Source: Callorhinus ursinus (taxonomy: Eukaryota; Chordata; Mammalia; Carnivora; Otariidae). Taken from it: a stretch of 64,000 nt of DNA. Numbering within the stretch: the first letter of the stretch is position 1; every line of letters begins with the position of its first letter. Of the stretch, positions 21,514-32,365 are shown piece by piece. The notes below the pieces were generated by a model. It saw nothing but the letters and a program-made list of their open reading frames with translations, was not told the DNA's origin and searched no databases. The DNA is taken from assembly GCF_003265705.1 (NCBI RefSeq), contig NW_020313168.1, positions 3,825,214 to 3,889,213 on the forward strand, read 5' to 3'. The translations under genes were made by a program, and so were the position numbers.

Positions 21514-24500
21514 AAAGTCTTTAAAAAAACAAAACAAAACAGCTACAGGCTGTTGAGCCTTCAGAAAGTCCCAGCCCCCGGGGGCACGTGGGGGCTCAGT
21601 TGGTGAAGCCTCTGCCTTCGGCTCAGGTCATGATCCCAGGGTCCTGGGGAGCAGGGAGTCTGCTTCTCCCTCTGCCCCTCCCCCCCAATCGTGTGCTCCC
21701 TCTTTCAAATAAATAAATAAAATCTTAAAAAAAAAAAAAAAAGGAAGTATACCAGCCCCTCAGAAGGCTAGTTGAGGAGTGGGAAAAATGAACACAGAAA
21801 AAAGAACACATTGTAGAAAAACAGACCCTGCTTAAAAAGACAGAGGACAGAGAAGAGGATCCCTCTTCAGAAATGGCCCTGGGTCTGGGGGCAGGTTGGG
21901 GTGGAAGCTTCCCACACACGCCTTTGGCATTCAAACTCTTCTGGATATGATTCTCCCCATTGGGCACACAGGGCAACAGTATGACCTTAGATTTGAGTCT
22001 TGGCTCTGCCAGTTAATAGCTCTGTGATCGGGGCGAAATCCTTCGATCAGCCAGACGAGCCAAATGGATTGGTTCTTCTCTGGCCCTGTTGGCTGGAGTC
22101 CCAGGCTTATCTCTGCTGGGACACACAGGGCTGAGTCTGGTGCTCATGCGCTGCCCAGGACCATGGTGGACTTTCCGGGGCACTTTTGCTTTGCGTGGGC
22201 CCTTTTCTCCATAAAAAGAAAGAAGTAAAAAATTATATTTTATGACGGCATTGATAGAAAGACAGCTAGAATGCAGCCTGAGTTGTAGTTATGTGTGTTC
22301 TTTTTCTCATTTTAAAAAGAAATTAAAGCATTTCTCCTGCCCTGGCCCACACTGAACAGAAGTGGAGCCTTTGAGTCTCCGTTAAGCTTTGTATCACGCA
22401 TTGCCAATTTCTAGTCTAGCACATCAAGGGAAATAACTTGTGTTGAATGACTGTTTTTCTGAACATGGGCCTTTATTCTCCCCAAATGCATCCCACAGGC
22501 ACTAACTTCAAGCTCCAGCCCAGCAGTGCAGTGTGCTTTGAGGGTAGGGTTGTCACAGGAGCTGGCCCCTGGCCCCTGCGTCCAGGTTTCCGCTCCCTTG
22601 CCTTGTTCATGCACTGGATTTCTCTCCCCAGGAACACCATGGAGGCACTACCAGCCTGCCTGCTCCGGGATGTGGCCCAGGAGGCCCTGGGTGTGGCTGT
22701 CATAGGCATCGACGAAGGGCAGTTTGTAAGTTGGCTTGTCCTGGCATTCTGCCTACGAACTCCCAGTCTGTGCTCCTTTCTCCTCTGCTGGTTTGGAAGG
22801 TATTTTGTTCTATCTCTGATCTTTTAGTAACCGACGTTAACTTGCTCCAACTGGTGTCTGAATACCCTTTGGATTCCCTGTACTGCTTTCCATGTTTTTT
22901 TTTAAGATTTTATTTTATTTTATTTTTTTTAAGATTTTATTTATTTCACAGAGAGACACAGCGAGGGAGGGAACACAAGCAGAGTGAGTGGGAGAGGGAG
23001 AAGCAGGCTCCCCGCTGAGCGGGGAGCCCAAGGCGGGGCTCCATCCCAGGACCCCGGGATCATGACCTGAGCCAAAGGCAGATGCTTAATGACTGAGCCC
23101 CCCAGGCGCCTCTGCTTTTCATGTTTTAAGGGATTTATTTTACCTTCTTAAAAAAACATATATAATAAAAAAGGCGGGGGGGTCGGGGTGCCTGGGTGGC
23201 TTAAAATTTGAGCCTCTGACTCTTGATTTTGGCTCAGGCCATGATCTCAGGGTTATGAGATCGAGCCCGATGTTGGGCTGTGCTGAGTGTGGAGACTGCT
23301 TAAGATTCTTTCCCTCTCTTCCGCCCCTAAGGGGGGTTAAAAAAAATATATATATATATATATATTTACAGTGAACAACAACAACAAAAAAAATTAAGTT
23401 TCTTGGGGTGCCTGGCCGGCTCGGTCTGTAGAGCATATGATTCCTGATCTCGGGGTCATGAATTCAAGTCAGTTTCTCAATGCTGGTATGTAAGCAATGT
23501 TCTGTTTGCCTCACTGTTGCTTCTGCCTTGTTCGTTATGGATTTGTTTCTCCTCTTGCAAAGTACATCCTTTAGTAGTTCTTACAGCTCAGGACGTTTTG
23601 GTGGGAAGCTTTCTGAGTCTTGGTAGGAAAATGTCTTTATTTTGTTCTGTATGTTAAGCAGAGTGGCAGAAGGGGTAGCTTGATGATGGTTTTTCCCTGT
23701 GGCTTTGGGAAAGCAGCATCCCTTCCTTCCGCTAAGGAGAAGGCTGCCCTCAGTCTTTGGCGGCCTTCCTGAGCAGGTGACTGGGTGATGGGTTTGCTCT
23801 CGGAAGAGTGTGTCCTGGGAGGTTTTGTGCTTAGTTTGGTGTCTGGTGTGCTTTTCACATTTGAGGGCTAGTGCCTTTGTGCCTGGAGGGGAGATGCCAT
23901 TATCACTCCAAATCTCCCCCCTCCCTCCTCCAGCCGGTGTCCTGGGAACATCTCCCAAAGTGTGTGTGGTTTCAGAGACTATTTTTTATTTGGGATTTTG
24001 GTTAGTTCTTTTCATGTAACTCCCGCTCTAATTCACATATCCTTGTTTCTGTTTATGGATGTACTGTTTGTTTTAACTGTTGCTGTTCTTTCCCTTGTCT
24101 TTCTGGAAATCTTGTGTTATAGGCCTTTCTGGCTCAGTCTTTTCCTTCCTTCAGGAGTGCACTCCGGCTGAGTCTGTGGGTTGTCCTTTGTGGTTTTGGT
24201 TTCCCTTCTGGGCTTCGGAGTGTTTCGTTGATGCGAGTGCATCTAATGAATGAAGTATAACTCCCTCCTCATGGGGCTCACTTAAGCTCTCGGGAGCAGT
24301 ATGGGTGCCTGCCCCTCTGCCCGGGACCGTCATGAGGGTGATGTGAGCTGCTGTAACAAACAAGCCCAAGGTTTCAGTACCTGAAAACGCTAGAACTTTA
24401 TTCTGAGTCAGTGGTGGGGAGGCCTGGCGACACAGCTTCTCAGATGGCCCTGGGCAGGCGCATCCGGAGAACGGAATCGGGAAAACGTGGAGGGTCCCTG

Positions 24501-27500
24501 GTGCGGGGTGGCACATCTCTAGAAGTTGCAGGCGTCGCTTCTGCTTCCCCTCTGACCATTGGAATTTGGGCACATGGTCCCCTTTACTGTATTTTACGCC
24601 ACCTCTGTGCCCTGAAATTCTTTTGTGTGTGTGTTTGGTGAGTGGTTAGTCATTGCTGCAGGGAGAACCCATACTGTGAGACCCGGGGTCATCTCACTGA
24701 GGGCGTGGAGAGGACTTGCTTATAGGATTGGGGCCTGTGGGGCTCATTCGAGGGAGGGTTTTAGGAGGTTGACTTAGCTCTTGATCCAGTGCCCTCAGGA
24801 AGGGGGGTGACCCTGACCGGCATCCTAAAGCTGCTCTCTAGGGAGGGGGGACCAGGAGGCTGAAGCCGAGGTGGTAAAGCAGCAATGGTCACTCATGTTG
24901 ACCAGGACAGGGGAGCATTGTGGTCCCTTATAGTCTGTGCCCAGACAGGACTACCCATTGCGCTCATGGAGTGGCCTTGCCTGATGCTTATGCTCTGTAA
25001 AATTAATTACGTGCCACGTGATAACACCAGGGCCCAGCTGTGAGTGCCAGGCTAGCCCCTGCAGCGGGGGCAGCTCTTGTCTTTTCACAACCCAGAAAAA
25101 CAAATAAAAAACCCATTACATGTTGGTTCTACATCAGTCTAGTCTTTATAGGCGTATATTTTTATTTTTTCATGATTATTATTTTTTAAAGGTTTTATTT
25201 ATTTATTTGACAGAGAGCGAGAGAGGGAACACAAGCAGGGGGAGTGGGAGAGGGAGAAGCAGGCTTCCCGCTGAGCAGGGAGCCCGATGTGGGGCTCGAT
25301 CCCAGGACCCTGGGATCACGACCTGAGCCAAAGGCAGACACTTAATGACTGAGCCACCCAGGCGCCCTTAGGCATACATTTTTAAAGAGAGGGGGCTCCT
25401 ATCATGCTGTGTGGCTATTTACCCGTGTCAGCAAATGTTCCCGTCTGCAAGGATGTAGCCAGTCTTACGAATGCTTACAAATGTATCCTGTCGTACGTAT
25501 GCTGGCCCCCTGGCACGTGCCATTTAAAGGCTGTGATGGGGCGCCTGGGTGGCTCAGTCATTAAGCGTCTGCCTTCGGCTCAGGTCATGATCCCAGGGTC
25601 CTGGGATCGAACCCCTCATTGGGCTCCCTGCTCAGCGGGAAGCCTGCCTCTCCCTCTCCCACTCCCCCTGCTTGTGTTCCTGTTCTTGCTGTCTCTGTCC
25701 CTGTCGAATAAATAAATAAAATCTTAAAAAAAAAAAGAATTCCTAGTAAAAAGAAATAATACAGGCTGTGATGGACATTTTGGGTTGCTGTCTGATGTAT
25801 TGGGATTTATCTGCTAAGTGGAATTGCCGGTCAAGGGGCCAATCCCCTTCATCCATTCATTTTCATTCATTCATTTATCAGTACTTTCTGGGCTTGTGCC
25901 CCATGCCAGCTGTGTCCTCGGTGTTGGGGATTCAGCCAGAGGCTCCACCCCATGAGCTCACATTCTAGTCCAGGGAGAGAATGACGTCATAGGTCAGGTG
26001 GAGACACCTGGACGGGAAGGCACTGTCAGGAGGACAGAGCTAAGGCGGGGTAGTCCGGAAGGGGCCTGCGGGAGAGCCAGGGAGTGAGCTGCTGGCTGGC
26101 TGGGTGTGTCTTGGGTGGGAGGGAAGTGGGTCGGGCAGGCTCGGCCCCGTGGATGGAGAGCGGGCAGCAGGTGCAGACGGCAGCATGACCGCTGGGCCTT
26201 TGCAGAAATCCCCAGGAGAGAGGAGTGAAGGGCAGGCGGCGGAGCATGCCCATGTGTGCACACACATGCCCGCATACCCAGTTCCACTGCATTTCTCTTT
26301 CGTTCCTGCTGCCTGACATCTGTTTCTATGTTTATCGGCTTCTTGTATTTCTTGCCCCTTTTGTAAACTGCCTTGGAAGGGCTTCCGCTCCTTTTTCTCT
26401 TGGTCTTTCTCTCCTCCGGTGCACATGAAGTGGCCGGCGCCGCTCTGTCACGTGCTGTAACGACATCTTCCCTGTTTGCTTCTGAGTTCTGTGGCATTTC
26501 ATTTCGTGTTTTACCATCCACCGTCGAATGCTTTAGTTTGTCCCATCCTTTGTGGTCTCTGCCCTTGCGAGGCTGGCATGTCTGCCAGGAAGCGAGGCCC
26601 CCAGCCGGGGCAGAGCTGGGGGTCACTGGGCCGCGATCACGAGCCAGGCGGCTCTTGGCAGGAAGATGACAGAGGTGCAGATCCTCCACTCGGAGGCTTC
26701 CTAATCTCTGCTCTGGGTTCTTTCCCCTCCATCAAAACTCCTTTAGGAAGCGGCTCGCTGCTGGTCGCCTGGAGGTGTGGAATGGGCAGCTGGACACCAG
26801 TGAGGACCCTCTGCTGGTACTTTCCTACCTGGATCCCATGTTTTAACTATTTGTGTCCACCAAGAAAACCCAAAATTTGCTAAGCGCTTGGAAGTTCTAT
26901 TTTATTTTATTTTTATTTTTGTTTATTTTATTTTTTGAAGTTTTTATTTCTTTAAGTAATCTCTATACCCAATGTGGGGCTCAAACTCATGACCCTGAGA
27001 TCAAGAGTTGCATGCTCTTCTGACTGAGCCAGGTGGGTGCCCTGAAGTCCTAGTTTATTTTATTTCTTTTCTTTTTCTTTTTTTTAAGATTTTATTTATT
27101 TATTTGAGAGAGAGAGTGCACAAGAGAGACCACAGGCAGGGGGAGCCGCAGAGGGAGAAACAGGCTCCCCACTGAGCAGGGAGCCCCACGCAGGCCTCAG
27201 TCCCATGACCCCAGGATCAAGAAGGTAGTTGAAGGTAGATGCCTAACCGACTAAGCCACCCAGGCACCCCTATTTATTTTATTTTCTTTTAAAATTTATT
27301 TATTTATTTATGTGAGAGAGAGAGAAAGAGAGAGAGAGTGAGTGAGAGTGTGTGGGGGGGGAGTAGGGGGAGGGGTCAGAGGGAGAGGGAAGCCAAGTTC
27401 CCGCTGAGCATGGAGCCCAATGTGGGGCTCCCAGGGGTTCTCGATTTCCTGACCGGGAGATCATGACCTGAGCCGTAACCAAGAGTCGGAGGCTTAACCC

Positions 27501-30397
27501 ACTGTGCCACCCGGTGCCCCCCTGAAGTTCTGTTTTAAGTATGACCTGCATTATCTGCCTAGGGCTGCTGTAACGAGTAGCACAGACCAGGCAGCTTACA
27601 CAGCAGGAATTGATTCTCTCCCAATTCTTGAGGCTGGAAGCCTGAAATCAGGGTGTGGGCAGGCTCATTTCCTTGTGAGGGCCAGGACGGGGAACATTCC
27701 AGACCTCTCCCCTTGGCTTGTGGATGGCCGTCCTCCCTCTGTGTCTCCATCCAAATGCCCCCTTCTTGTAAGGACACCAGTCATATGATATTGGGGCTCA
27801 CCCTGCTGACCTCACTTTAATGGGGTGGCATCTGGGAAGACCCTACCTCCAAATGAGGTCATGTTCTGAGGTATTGGGGGTTAGGGTTTCGTCGTAAATG
27901 TGGGGGGTGGGAAGGGACACAGGTCAACCCATAACATAAAAACTAACAGCAATAGGGGCGCCTGGGTGGCTCAGTTGGTTAAGCCGCTGCCTTCGGCTCA
28001 GGCCATGATCCCAGGGTCCTGGGATCGAGCCCCACATCGGGCTCCCTGCTCATGCAGGAAGCCTGCTTCTCCCTCTGCCTGCCGCTCCCCCTGCTTGTGC
28101 TCTCTCCCTCCCTCTCTCTCTCTCTCGCTCGCTCTCTCTGTGTGTCAAATAAATAAATAAAATCTTAAAAAAAAAAACTAACAGCAATAAAAATAAATGT
28201 CAAAAAAAAATGTCAATAACGAGCCCCCCAGTGGGCGTTGTGCAGTGTGCTGGCCCTGTGCGCAGCGCTGTCCCTATATCTTGGAGGCCTCAGGGACCCC
28301 TGCTGGGGACCCCTTCCCAGGGAGGTGGCATGTGACCAGGGGATGAAGTGAGCTCGTTGAATGTCGGCATCGGCGCAGTGGGCGGGAGGGGGGCAAAGAC
28401 CCTCCTCGGGCCCCTAAACCTGGGTGTGGAAGGACCAGTGTCCTGACATCATGCCTCCATGTGGTGGGTGAGGCACAGGGATGCTCATCTCTGTGCGGTT
28501 TTGCCCCTGCCTCCCACCCAGGGATTATTTGGTGACGTCTGGAAACCATTTTCTTTGTGACAACTTAGGGAGGGGGGTATTTACTGGCCGAGAGCCCCTT
28601 GCAGGATGGGAGCTGCATTTCTGTGACCCGCAGTGGGTGTGCGAACATGCCAGAGTTGGGGTGGGCGGGGTGGGGGTGCTTCTGTGCTCGGGCCTGGCCA
28701 GCCCTACGGAGGGTAGTCGGGTTCGGCTGCTGCTGAACCCTGCTCGAATTGCTCTTCGTTTTCCTAGCCACCTTCACGGACCTTGTCTTGCTAACTGTCC
28801 AGGTCTCCGTAAACTTACACCTCAATAAATGGGCCAAGCCAGGCTTGAACGGCTTGGGGAGAGACCCACTGCCCCAAGACAAGAACGTGCCTGTTCACAC
28901 AACCCAAAGACCAATTCACATAGACAAACGCAGTCCACTGGAAGCAGTATGATTGAGCAGTGAAAACTCACAAAGGCTCTGTAGAAGTAGCATCCTCACC
29001 CTGGGCCACTTAGAATGACAGCTGATTGACCAAGTAAACGCAGGGCCTGCTGTGTCGTCCTGCTCTGTAACTGGCTGGCAGAGCCCCGACCCCTCTCGAG
29101 GAATCAGAGGGCATATCATCTGTTCACTATTTGAGTGCCTCGGATCTGTGAGCAACACCGGGGGCGTTCCTTGCCATTTCTTGGGCTCAGAAACATTAAG
29201 TCCTTGCCAAGGTCACACAGTCATGGGTCCAACCAGAGCATGGTTCAACGCAGGCAGCCCTCTGGCCCGAGCTTTTGGCCACCGCGGTATTAGATCACCT
29301 CCAGCTGGGTTGCATCATCTAGTGAGGGGTCCGATGTGCTCGGGCCTGGAGTGCACCTGTTCTGTGTGGAAAGCCAGCGATGGTTAGGGGACAAGGGCGG
29401 TTGTGGGTGTGCATGGCCGTGCAAAGTAGGGTGAGCACAGAGACACTGGTCTCCTGGCCTTGGGCGCTGGCAAGAGGGCTGGGGTCACCCTGTTCTCTTG
29501 CTCCACACTGATGGGTGGCAGTGTCTCTGTGGCTCCCGGAAGCTGCTGCTCTGGGTGGAAGCTCACTGACGTTCCCCCCCCCACACCCCTGCCCCCCTCC
29601 AGTTCCCAGACATCGTGGAGTTCAGCGAGACTATGGCCAACGCTGGGAAGACTGTGATTGTGGCCGCACTGGACGGGACCTTCCAGAGGAAGGTGAGGCG
29701 TCTGATACAGGCTGTGGAGAGGGGAGTCTGGAGGGAGGGAAGGGCCGGGAAGAACAGTGGTAGCCCCGTGAGCCTCTTCTCTCAATGCAGCGCTACCTGG
29801 ATGCCCCGGGCTTGACACTTGGGGGCACTTTGAGCCGGGCCATGTCCTAGCCTGGGCACTCAGATGAGCCAGACCCAGCTCCCTGGCTTGCCTGGGAGTC
29901 CATCCAGGGGTTCCGAGGAAAAACCACCGGGCCAGGTAGATGTGCTCACCTGCTGTCTTTCCCTGGGAGTGTAGGCATTCGGGACCATCCTGAACCTGGT
30001 GCCCCTGGCAGAGAGCGTGGTGAAGCTGACAGCGGTGTGCATGGAGTGCTTCCGGGAGGCCGCCTACACCAAGCGGCTAGGCTCGGAGAAAGAGGTAGCC
30101 CCCACCTGCCTGCTCCGGGGCGGGGGGCGGGGTGAGGCCCGGAGGCGCTGTGCCCCCTCTCAGTCCGGGCCCTTTGCGTCCCGTGGCCAGGTCGAGGTGA
30201 TTGGAGGAGCAGACAAATACCACTCCGTGTGCCGCCTCTGCTACTTCAAGAAGGCCTCGGGTCTGCCCGCCGCACCGGACGGCAAGGAGAACAAGGAGAA
30301 CTGCCCGGTGCCGGTGCCAGGAAAGCCAGGAGAGGCGGCGGGAGCCCGGAAGCTGTTTGCTTCCCATCAGATCCGGCAGTGCAGCCCCGCCAACTGA
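18393..30397 (+). CDS. TK1: Thymidine kinase 1, cytosolic
   Basis: TK1 phosphorylates thymidine with ATP and feeds dTTP synthesis in S phase. Seven coding exons: 18393-18458, 18593-18624, 19826-19936, 22632-22725, 29603-29692, 29975-30094, 30191-30397. All introns are GT-AG; they join to 720 nt, or 239 aa (human 234). Residues 26-33 form the P-loop GPMFSGKS. The IDEGQF segment holds the catalytic Glu98. Cys153/156 and Cys185/188 are the zinc ligands. Ser13-Pro, the mitotic phosphorylation site in human, is kept. The C-terminal degron is duplicated (KENKEN, 203-208), followed by an extra Val-Pro, which explains the added length. Intron 4 is 6.9 kb and full of SINEs. Control is expected through CCAAT, TATA and E2F-like sites upstream and by APC/C-Cdh1 turnover. 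Confidence 0.97.
19239..19433 (-). repeat. CanSINE, antisense, TK1 intron 2
   Basis: The perfect 16-bp duplication GGGATGAGACTACTTT flanks it at 19223-19238 and 19434-19449. Confidence 0.94.
20064..20250 (+). repeat. CanSINE, TK1 intron 3
   Basis: Complete young copy. The flanks TGCCGATGCC (left) and TGCTGATGCC (right) are a likely target-site duplication with one change. Confidence 0.9.
20345..20545 (+). repeat. MER5A-like hAT-Charlie element
   Basis: Landmarks are TTCTTAACCAGGGGCAATTT, GGCAATGTCTGGGGACATTT and AATGCACAGGACAGCCCC. It is an ancient non-autonomous DNA transposon in TK1 intron 3. Confidence 0.8.
21342..21538 (+). repeat. CanSINE, TK1 intron 3
   Basis: Complete copy flanked by the direct repeat ACAGCTACAGG at 21331-21341 and 21539-21549. 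Confidence 0.92.
21583..21741 (+). repeat. CanSINE with internal deletion, TK1 intron 3
   Basis: The head is diverged (GGGGGCACGTGGGGGCTCAG). Part of the second box region is missing between GGGTCCTGGGG and the body. The tail is AAATAAATAAATAAAATCTT plus A18. Confidence 0.85.
21742..22631. other. TK1 intron 3, unique sequence
   Basis: About 890 bp with no exon or repeat that I can name. The next coding exon starts at 22632. Confidence 0.5.
22890..23109 (-). repeat. CanSINE, antisense, TK1 intron 4
   Basis: The tail is extended by extra ATTTTATTTT units at the left. The head on the minus strand ends in GAGGCGCCTGGGGGGCTCAG. Confidence 0.9.
23187..23350 (+). repeat. Older CanSINE, TK1 intron 4
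   Basis: Diverged copy with GGCTCAGGCCATGATCTCAG and a short TTAAAAAA(AT)n tail. Confidence 0.8.
23404..23468 (+). repeat. CanSINE head fragment
   Basis: Only the tRNA-derived head is visible (GGGGTGCCTGGCCGGCTCGG to GGGGTCATGAATTCAAG). Confidence 0.65.
23469..24334. other. TK1 intron 4, unassigned sequence
   Basis: Pyrimidine-skewed sequence with many short frames and no recognisable exon. Parts resemble decayed L1 ORF2 antisense, but too weakly to call. Confidence 0.35.
24335..24760 (-). repeat. Possible MaLR/ERVL LTR, antisense
   Basis: The words GAGCTGCTGTAACAAACAAGCCC and AGAACTTTATTCTGAGTCAG resemble the antisense ends of old LTRs. Similarity in the middle is weak. Confidence 0.4.
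25180..25366 (-). repeat. CanSINE, antisense, TK1 intron 4
   Basis: Complete young copy with head GGGCGCCTGGGTGGCTCAG on the minus strand. Confidence 0.92.
25540..25735 (+). repeat. CanSINE with possible 3' transduced segment
   Basis: Complete young copy. The direct repeat AGGCTGTGATGG occurs at 25528-25539 and again only at 25763-25774, so about 27 non-SINE bases (25736-25762) after the poly(A) are inside the duplicated sites. Confidence 0.9.
25775..26934. other. TK1 intron 4, unique sequence
   Basis: About 1.2 kb without recognised repeats. Minus-strand frames near 25994-26689 are open for up to 231 codons but have no family similarity, and I treat them as chance. Confidence 0.5.
26935..27042 (-). 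repeat. Diverged CanSINE fragment, antisense
   Basis: The minus strand gives a head with GCACCCACCTGGCTCAG followed by a GGTCATGAGTTTGAGCCCC-like box B. The body is lost. Confidence 0.7.
27078..27270 (-). repeat. CanSINE, antisense
   Basis: Complete but diverged copy, one of three antisense copies in tandem between 26.9 and 27.5 kb. Confidence 0.88.
27291..27520 (-). repeat. CanSINE, antisense
   Basis: Complete copy with an expanded GA-rich body; head GGGGGCACCGGGTGGCACAG on the minus strand. Confidence 0.88.
27556..27935 (-). repeat. MaLR-type LTR, antisense
   Basis: Landmarks include CTAGGGCTGCTGTAACGAGTA, AATTCTTGAGGCTGGAAG, TTGTAAGGACACCAGTCATAT and AAATGAGGTCATGTTCTGAGG, all in order. 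The 3' part is cut by the SINE at 27955. Confidence 0.8.
27955..28173 (+). repeat. CanSINE with target-site duplication
   Basis: The 16-bp direct repeat AAAACTAACAGCAATA flanks it at 27939-27954 and 28174-28189. Confidence 0.94.
28190..29602. other. TK1 intron 4, 3' part
   Basis: Unique sequence without a recognised repeat or exon up to the exon 5 acceptor (pyrimidine-rich run ending CTCCAG at 29602). Confidence 0.5.
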
Positions 30398-30927
30398 GGC
30401 TCCCTGTCCCGCGGCCGCCCACTGCCGGCCCCCCGCGCAGCCTTCCGCCACGAGGAAGTGGGGGTGGGGCGAAGACGGGACTTTGTGCCTCCCGCGGTGC
30501 AGGTCCTGGGCTGGTGGTCTGCACATCCCGTTTCCCCCTTTCCTGGTTCCCTTCCCGGCTGCTGGTCCACTCGTGAGCTCAGGGCCTGGCTACCGCAGTG
30601 ACCAACCCCCGCCTGTGGGGTGAGGGGCAGAACCACACACTGGCGACATCGGGGCCCATGGCCTCTTCCCCCTTGTGGCTTTCGCTGTTGAGTTTCTGTT
30701 CTCACTGGGAAGTCCGTGCGCCGGTACCTCCGGCTCAGACCGAGCCTCGGCCCACGCAGAGGTTTCTGTCTCTGCTTGGGACTGACTCCCGGCCCCCAAG
30801 GGTGGCTGGACTGGTGCCCTCCTGCTTCCTACACTCCGGTGATCATTTTCTCCAGAACTGCAGCTTTTCTCACATGGGAGACACTTACCCTGCTGGGGCT
30901 CAGGTCCCAGGGACTTAATCTTTTAAA

Positions 30928-30947
30928 GTGTGTGTGTGTGTGTGTGT
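30928..30947. repeat. (TG)n microsatellite in TK1 3'UTR
   Basis: About ten GT units followed by a G-rich run. Confidence 0.85.
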
Positions 30948-31026
30948 GGAGGGGGGGGTGTTAGGGGCAGAGGTGGCTAGGGTTAGGGTCTATGATTCTG
31001 TTGTAGCTTGTGAATTAGTAACTAAT

Positions 31027-31032
31027 ATTAAA
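31027..31032 (+). terminator. TK1: Poly(A) signal of TK1 (ATTAAA)
   Basis: ATTAAA is followed within 20-40 bp by GT-rich sequence (GGTTGGTG, then TTTGTCTTTT). It gives a 3'UTR of about 650 nt. Confidence 0.75.
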
Positions 31033-31058
31033 ATTTACTGGTTGGTGAAAGCACATTT

Positions 31059-31232
31059 GTCTTTTTTTTTTATTTGGTAAGATGTTATTTTTGAGAGAGA
31101 GCACAAGCGGGAGGAGGGGCAGAGGGAGAGGCACAAGCAGATTCCCCGGCTGAGCGGGGAGCCTGATCCCAGGGGCACTGAGATATGACCTGAGCAGAAG
31201 TCCGACACTTAACTGAGCCACCCAGGTGCCCC
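31059..31232 (-). repeat. CanSINE, antisense, just after TK1
   Basis: Slightly truncated body. The duplicated flank GAAAGCACA(C/T)TTGTCTTT appears on both sides. It is the last CanSINE in the window. Confidence 0.9.
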
Positions 31233-32339
31233 GAAAGCACACTTGTCTTTAACAGCCTGGGATGCCCTGGGTCTCACTGTAGACAGCTCTGATGTGACAC
31301 GGGTGGGGCTTTCTTTCCAGATCTTCTTCTAGCACTACTAGTCTCAGCCACACCACTTTCACTGAGAAGCGACCATGAAGCGCGTCCTAGGAGGAACATT
31401 TGCTTACTCTGTCTGGATGGGTTTCAGGACAAAATGGGTGGATGGAGGAGCCTGGGGCCCAGGAGGGAAAGACAAGGCTCTGGTCAGGTCTGCCAGCTGG
31501 GGCTGTGGGGTCAGGTTTTGTTTGTGAAATAGACACTTGATAGCTCAGGAGCCCAGAAGACTAGCTCAGCTGTACCTTGTAAAATGGGCTGTCAGCGGCT
31601 TGCGTGGAAGCAAGGATCCGCTGGGGAGGGCGAGCCCCCATCCCCCACACTGGTGCAGATGGGATCAGGGTTCTGGGGTGGCCTCCCTGCCCTGGCTTGC
31701 CTCTCCCCTTTGTTCTACTCCAGCTTGCTGGTGACTGGTCCCGAGTCATAGGTGGCCACCGAACCGTATTGGTTGCTACTCAGGATTTTCAAACCAACAG
31801 GCCCACTTTTGACAGTCCCTGCTCCAAAAGGGAAATGTGCTTCGGGCGCCCCGGCCCCTCCTGCCAGAGATGGGCTCACTCCCTCTGAGCGGGCCGTCCT
31901 AGGATGGGCTCCAGAGGTGCGAACCCCTGTCTGCAGGCAGGAAGTGGAGGACTAGGCGTCGCCAGGGGACTCCTCACTCTGCTAGGAGGGGTTGGGAAGG
32001 AAAGGGTTACCAGGGAAGGGGCATTCAGTGGGGCAGCTCCCTGGTGCCCCCACCCCAACTCTAGCAAGGGCACAGCAAGGTCCTGGCAAGGCAGTCCAGA
32101 GAAACTGTCTTGTTTACAAGCTGAGCACAGTTGCTATTTTAAGATGCTGATGGACGGCAGCGTGAGGCATGAGACCCCAGACTAGGGAGTGTGTGCGCAT
32201 GCGTGCGTTAGGCATCCCAAAGACGCAGCCTGCCGGGACTATTCAAAACCAAGTTCATAAAGCACCCCCCTCCCAGGGTGCACCCCAGAGTGGAATTTCT
32301 CTTCGACCCCTAGGCTAAGGCCCAACGAATGACAATGGA
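31233..32339. other. Intergenic space between TK1 and SYNGR2 3' ends
   Basis: About 1.1 kb separates the two convergent genes. No exon, RNA gene or recognised repeat is visible. Confidence 0.6.
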
Positions 32340-32359
32340 GATTATGAACGAGAAAAACA

Positions 32360-32365
32360 TTTATT
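32360..32365 (-). terminator. SYNGR2: Poly(A) signal of SYNGR2 (AATAAA)
   Basis: TTTATT on the plus strand reads AATAAA on the minus strand. The resulting 3'UTR is about 0.9 kb. Confidence 0.75.

Noticed and set aside
25994..26689. Minus-strand frame of 231 codons in TK1 intron 4
   Set aside because: No family similarity, no splice or promoter context, and overlapping frames are equally open. It is probably chance.
19239..28173. Regularly recurring repeat units that could suggest an array
   Set aside because: The units are dispersed, of both orientations, and carry individual target-site duplications. They are independent SINE insertions and not a CRISPR-like or satellite array.
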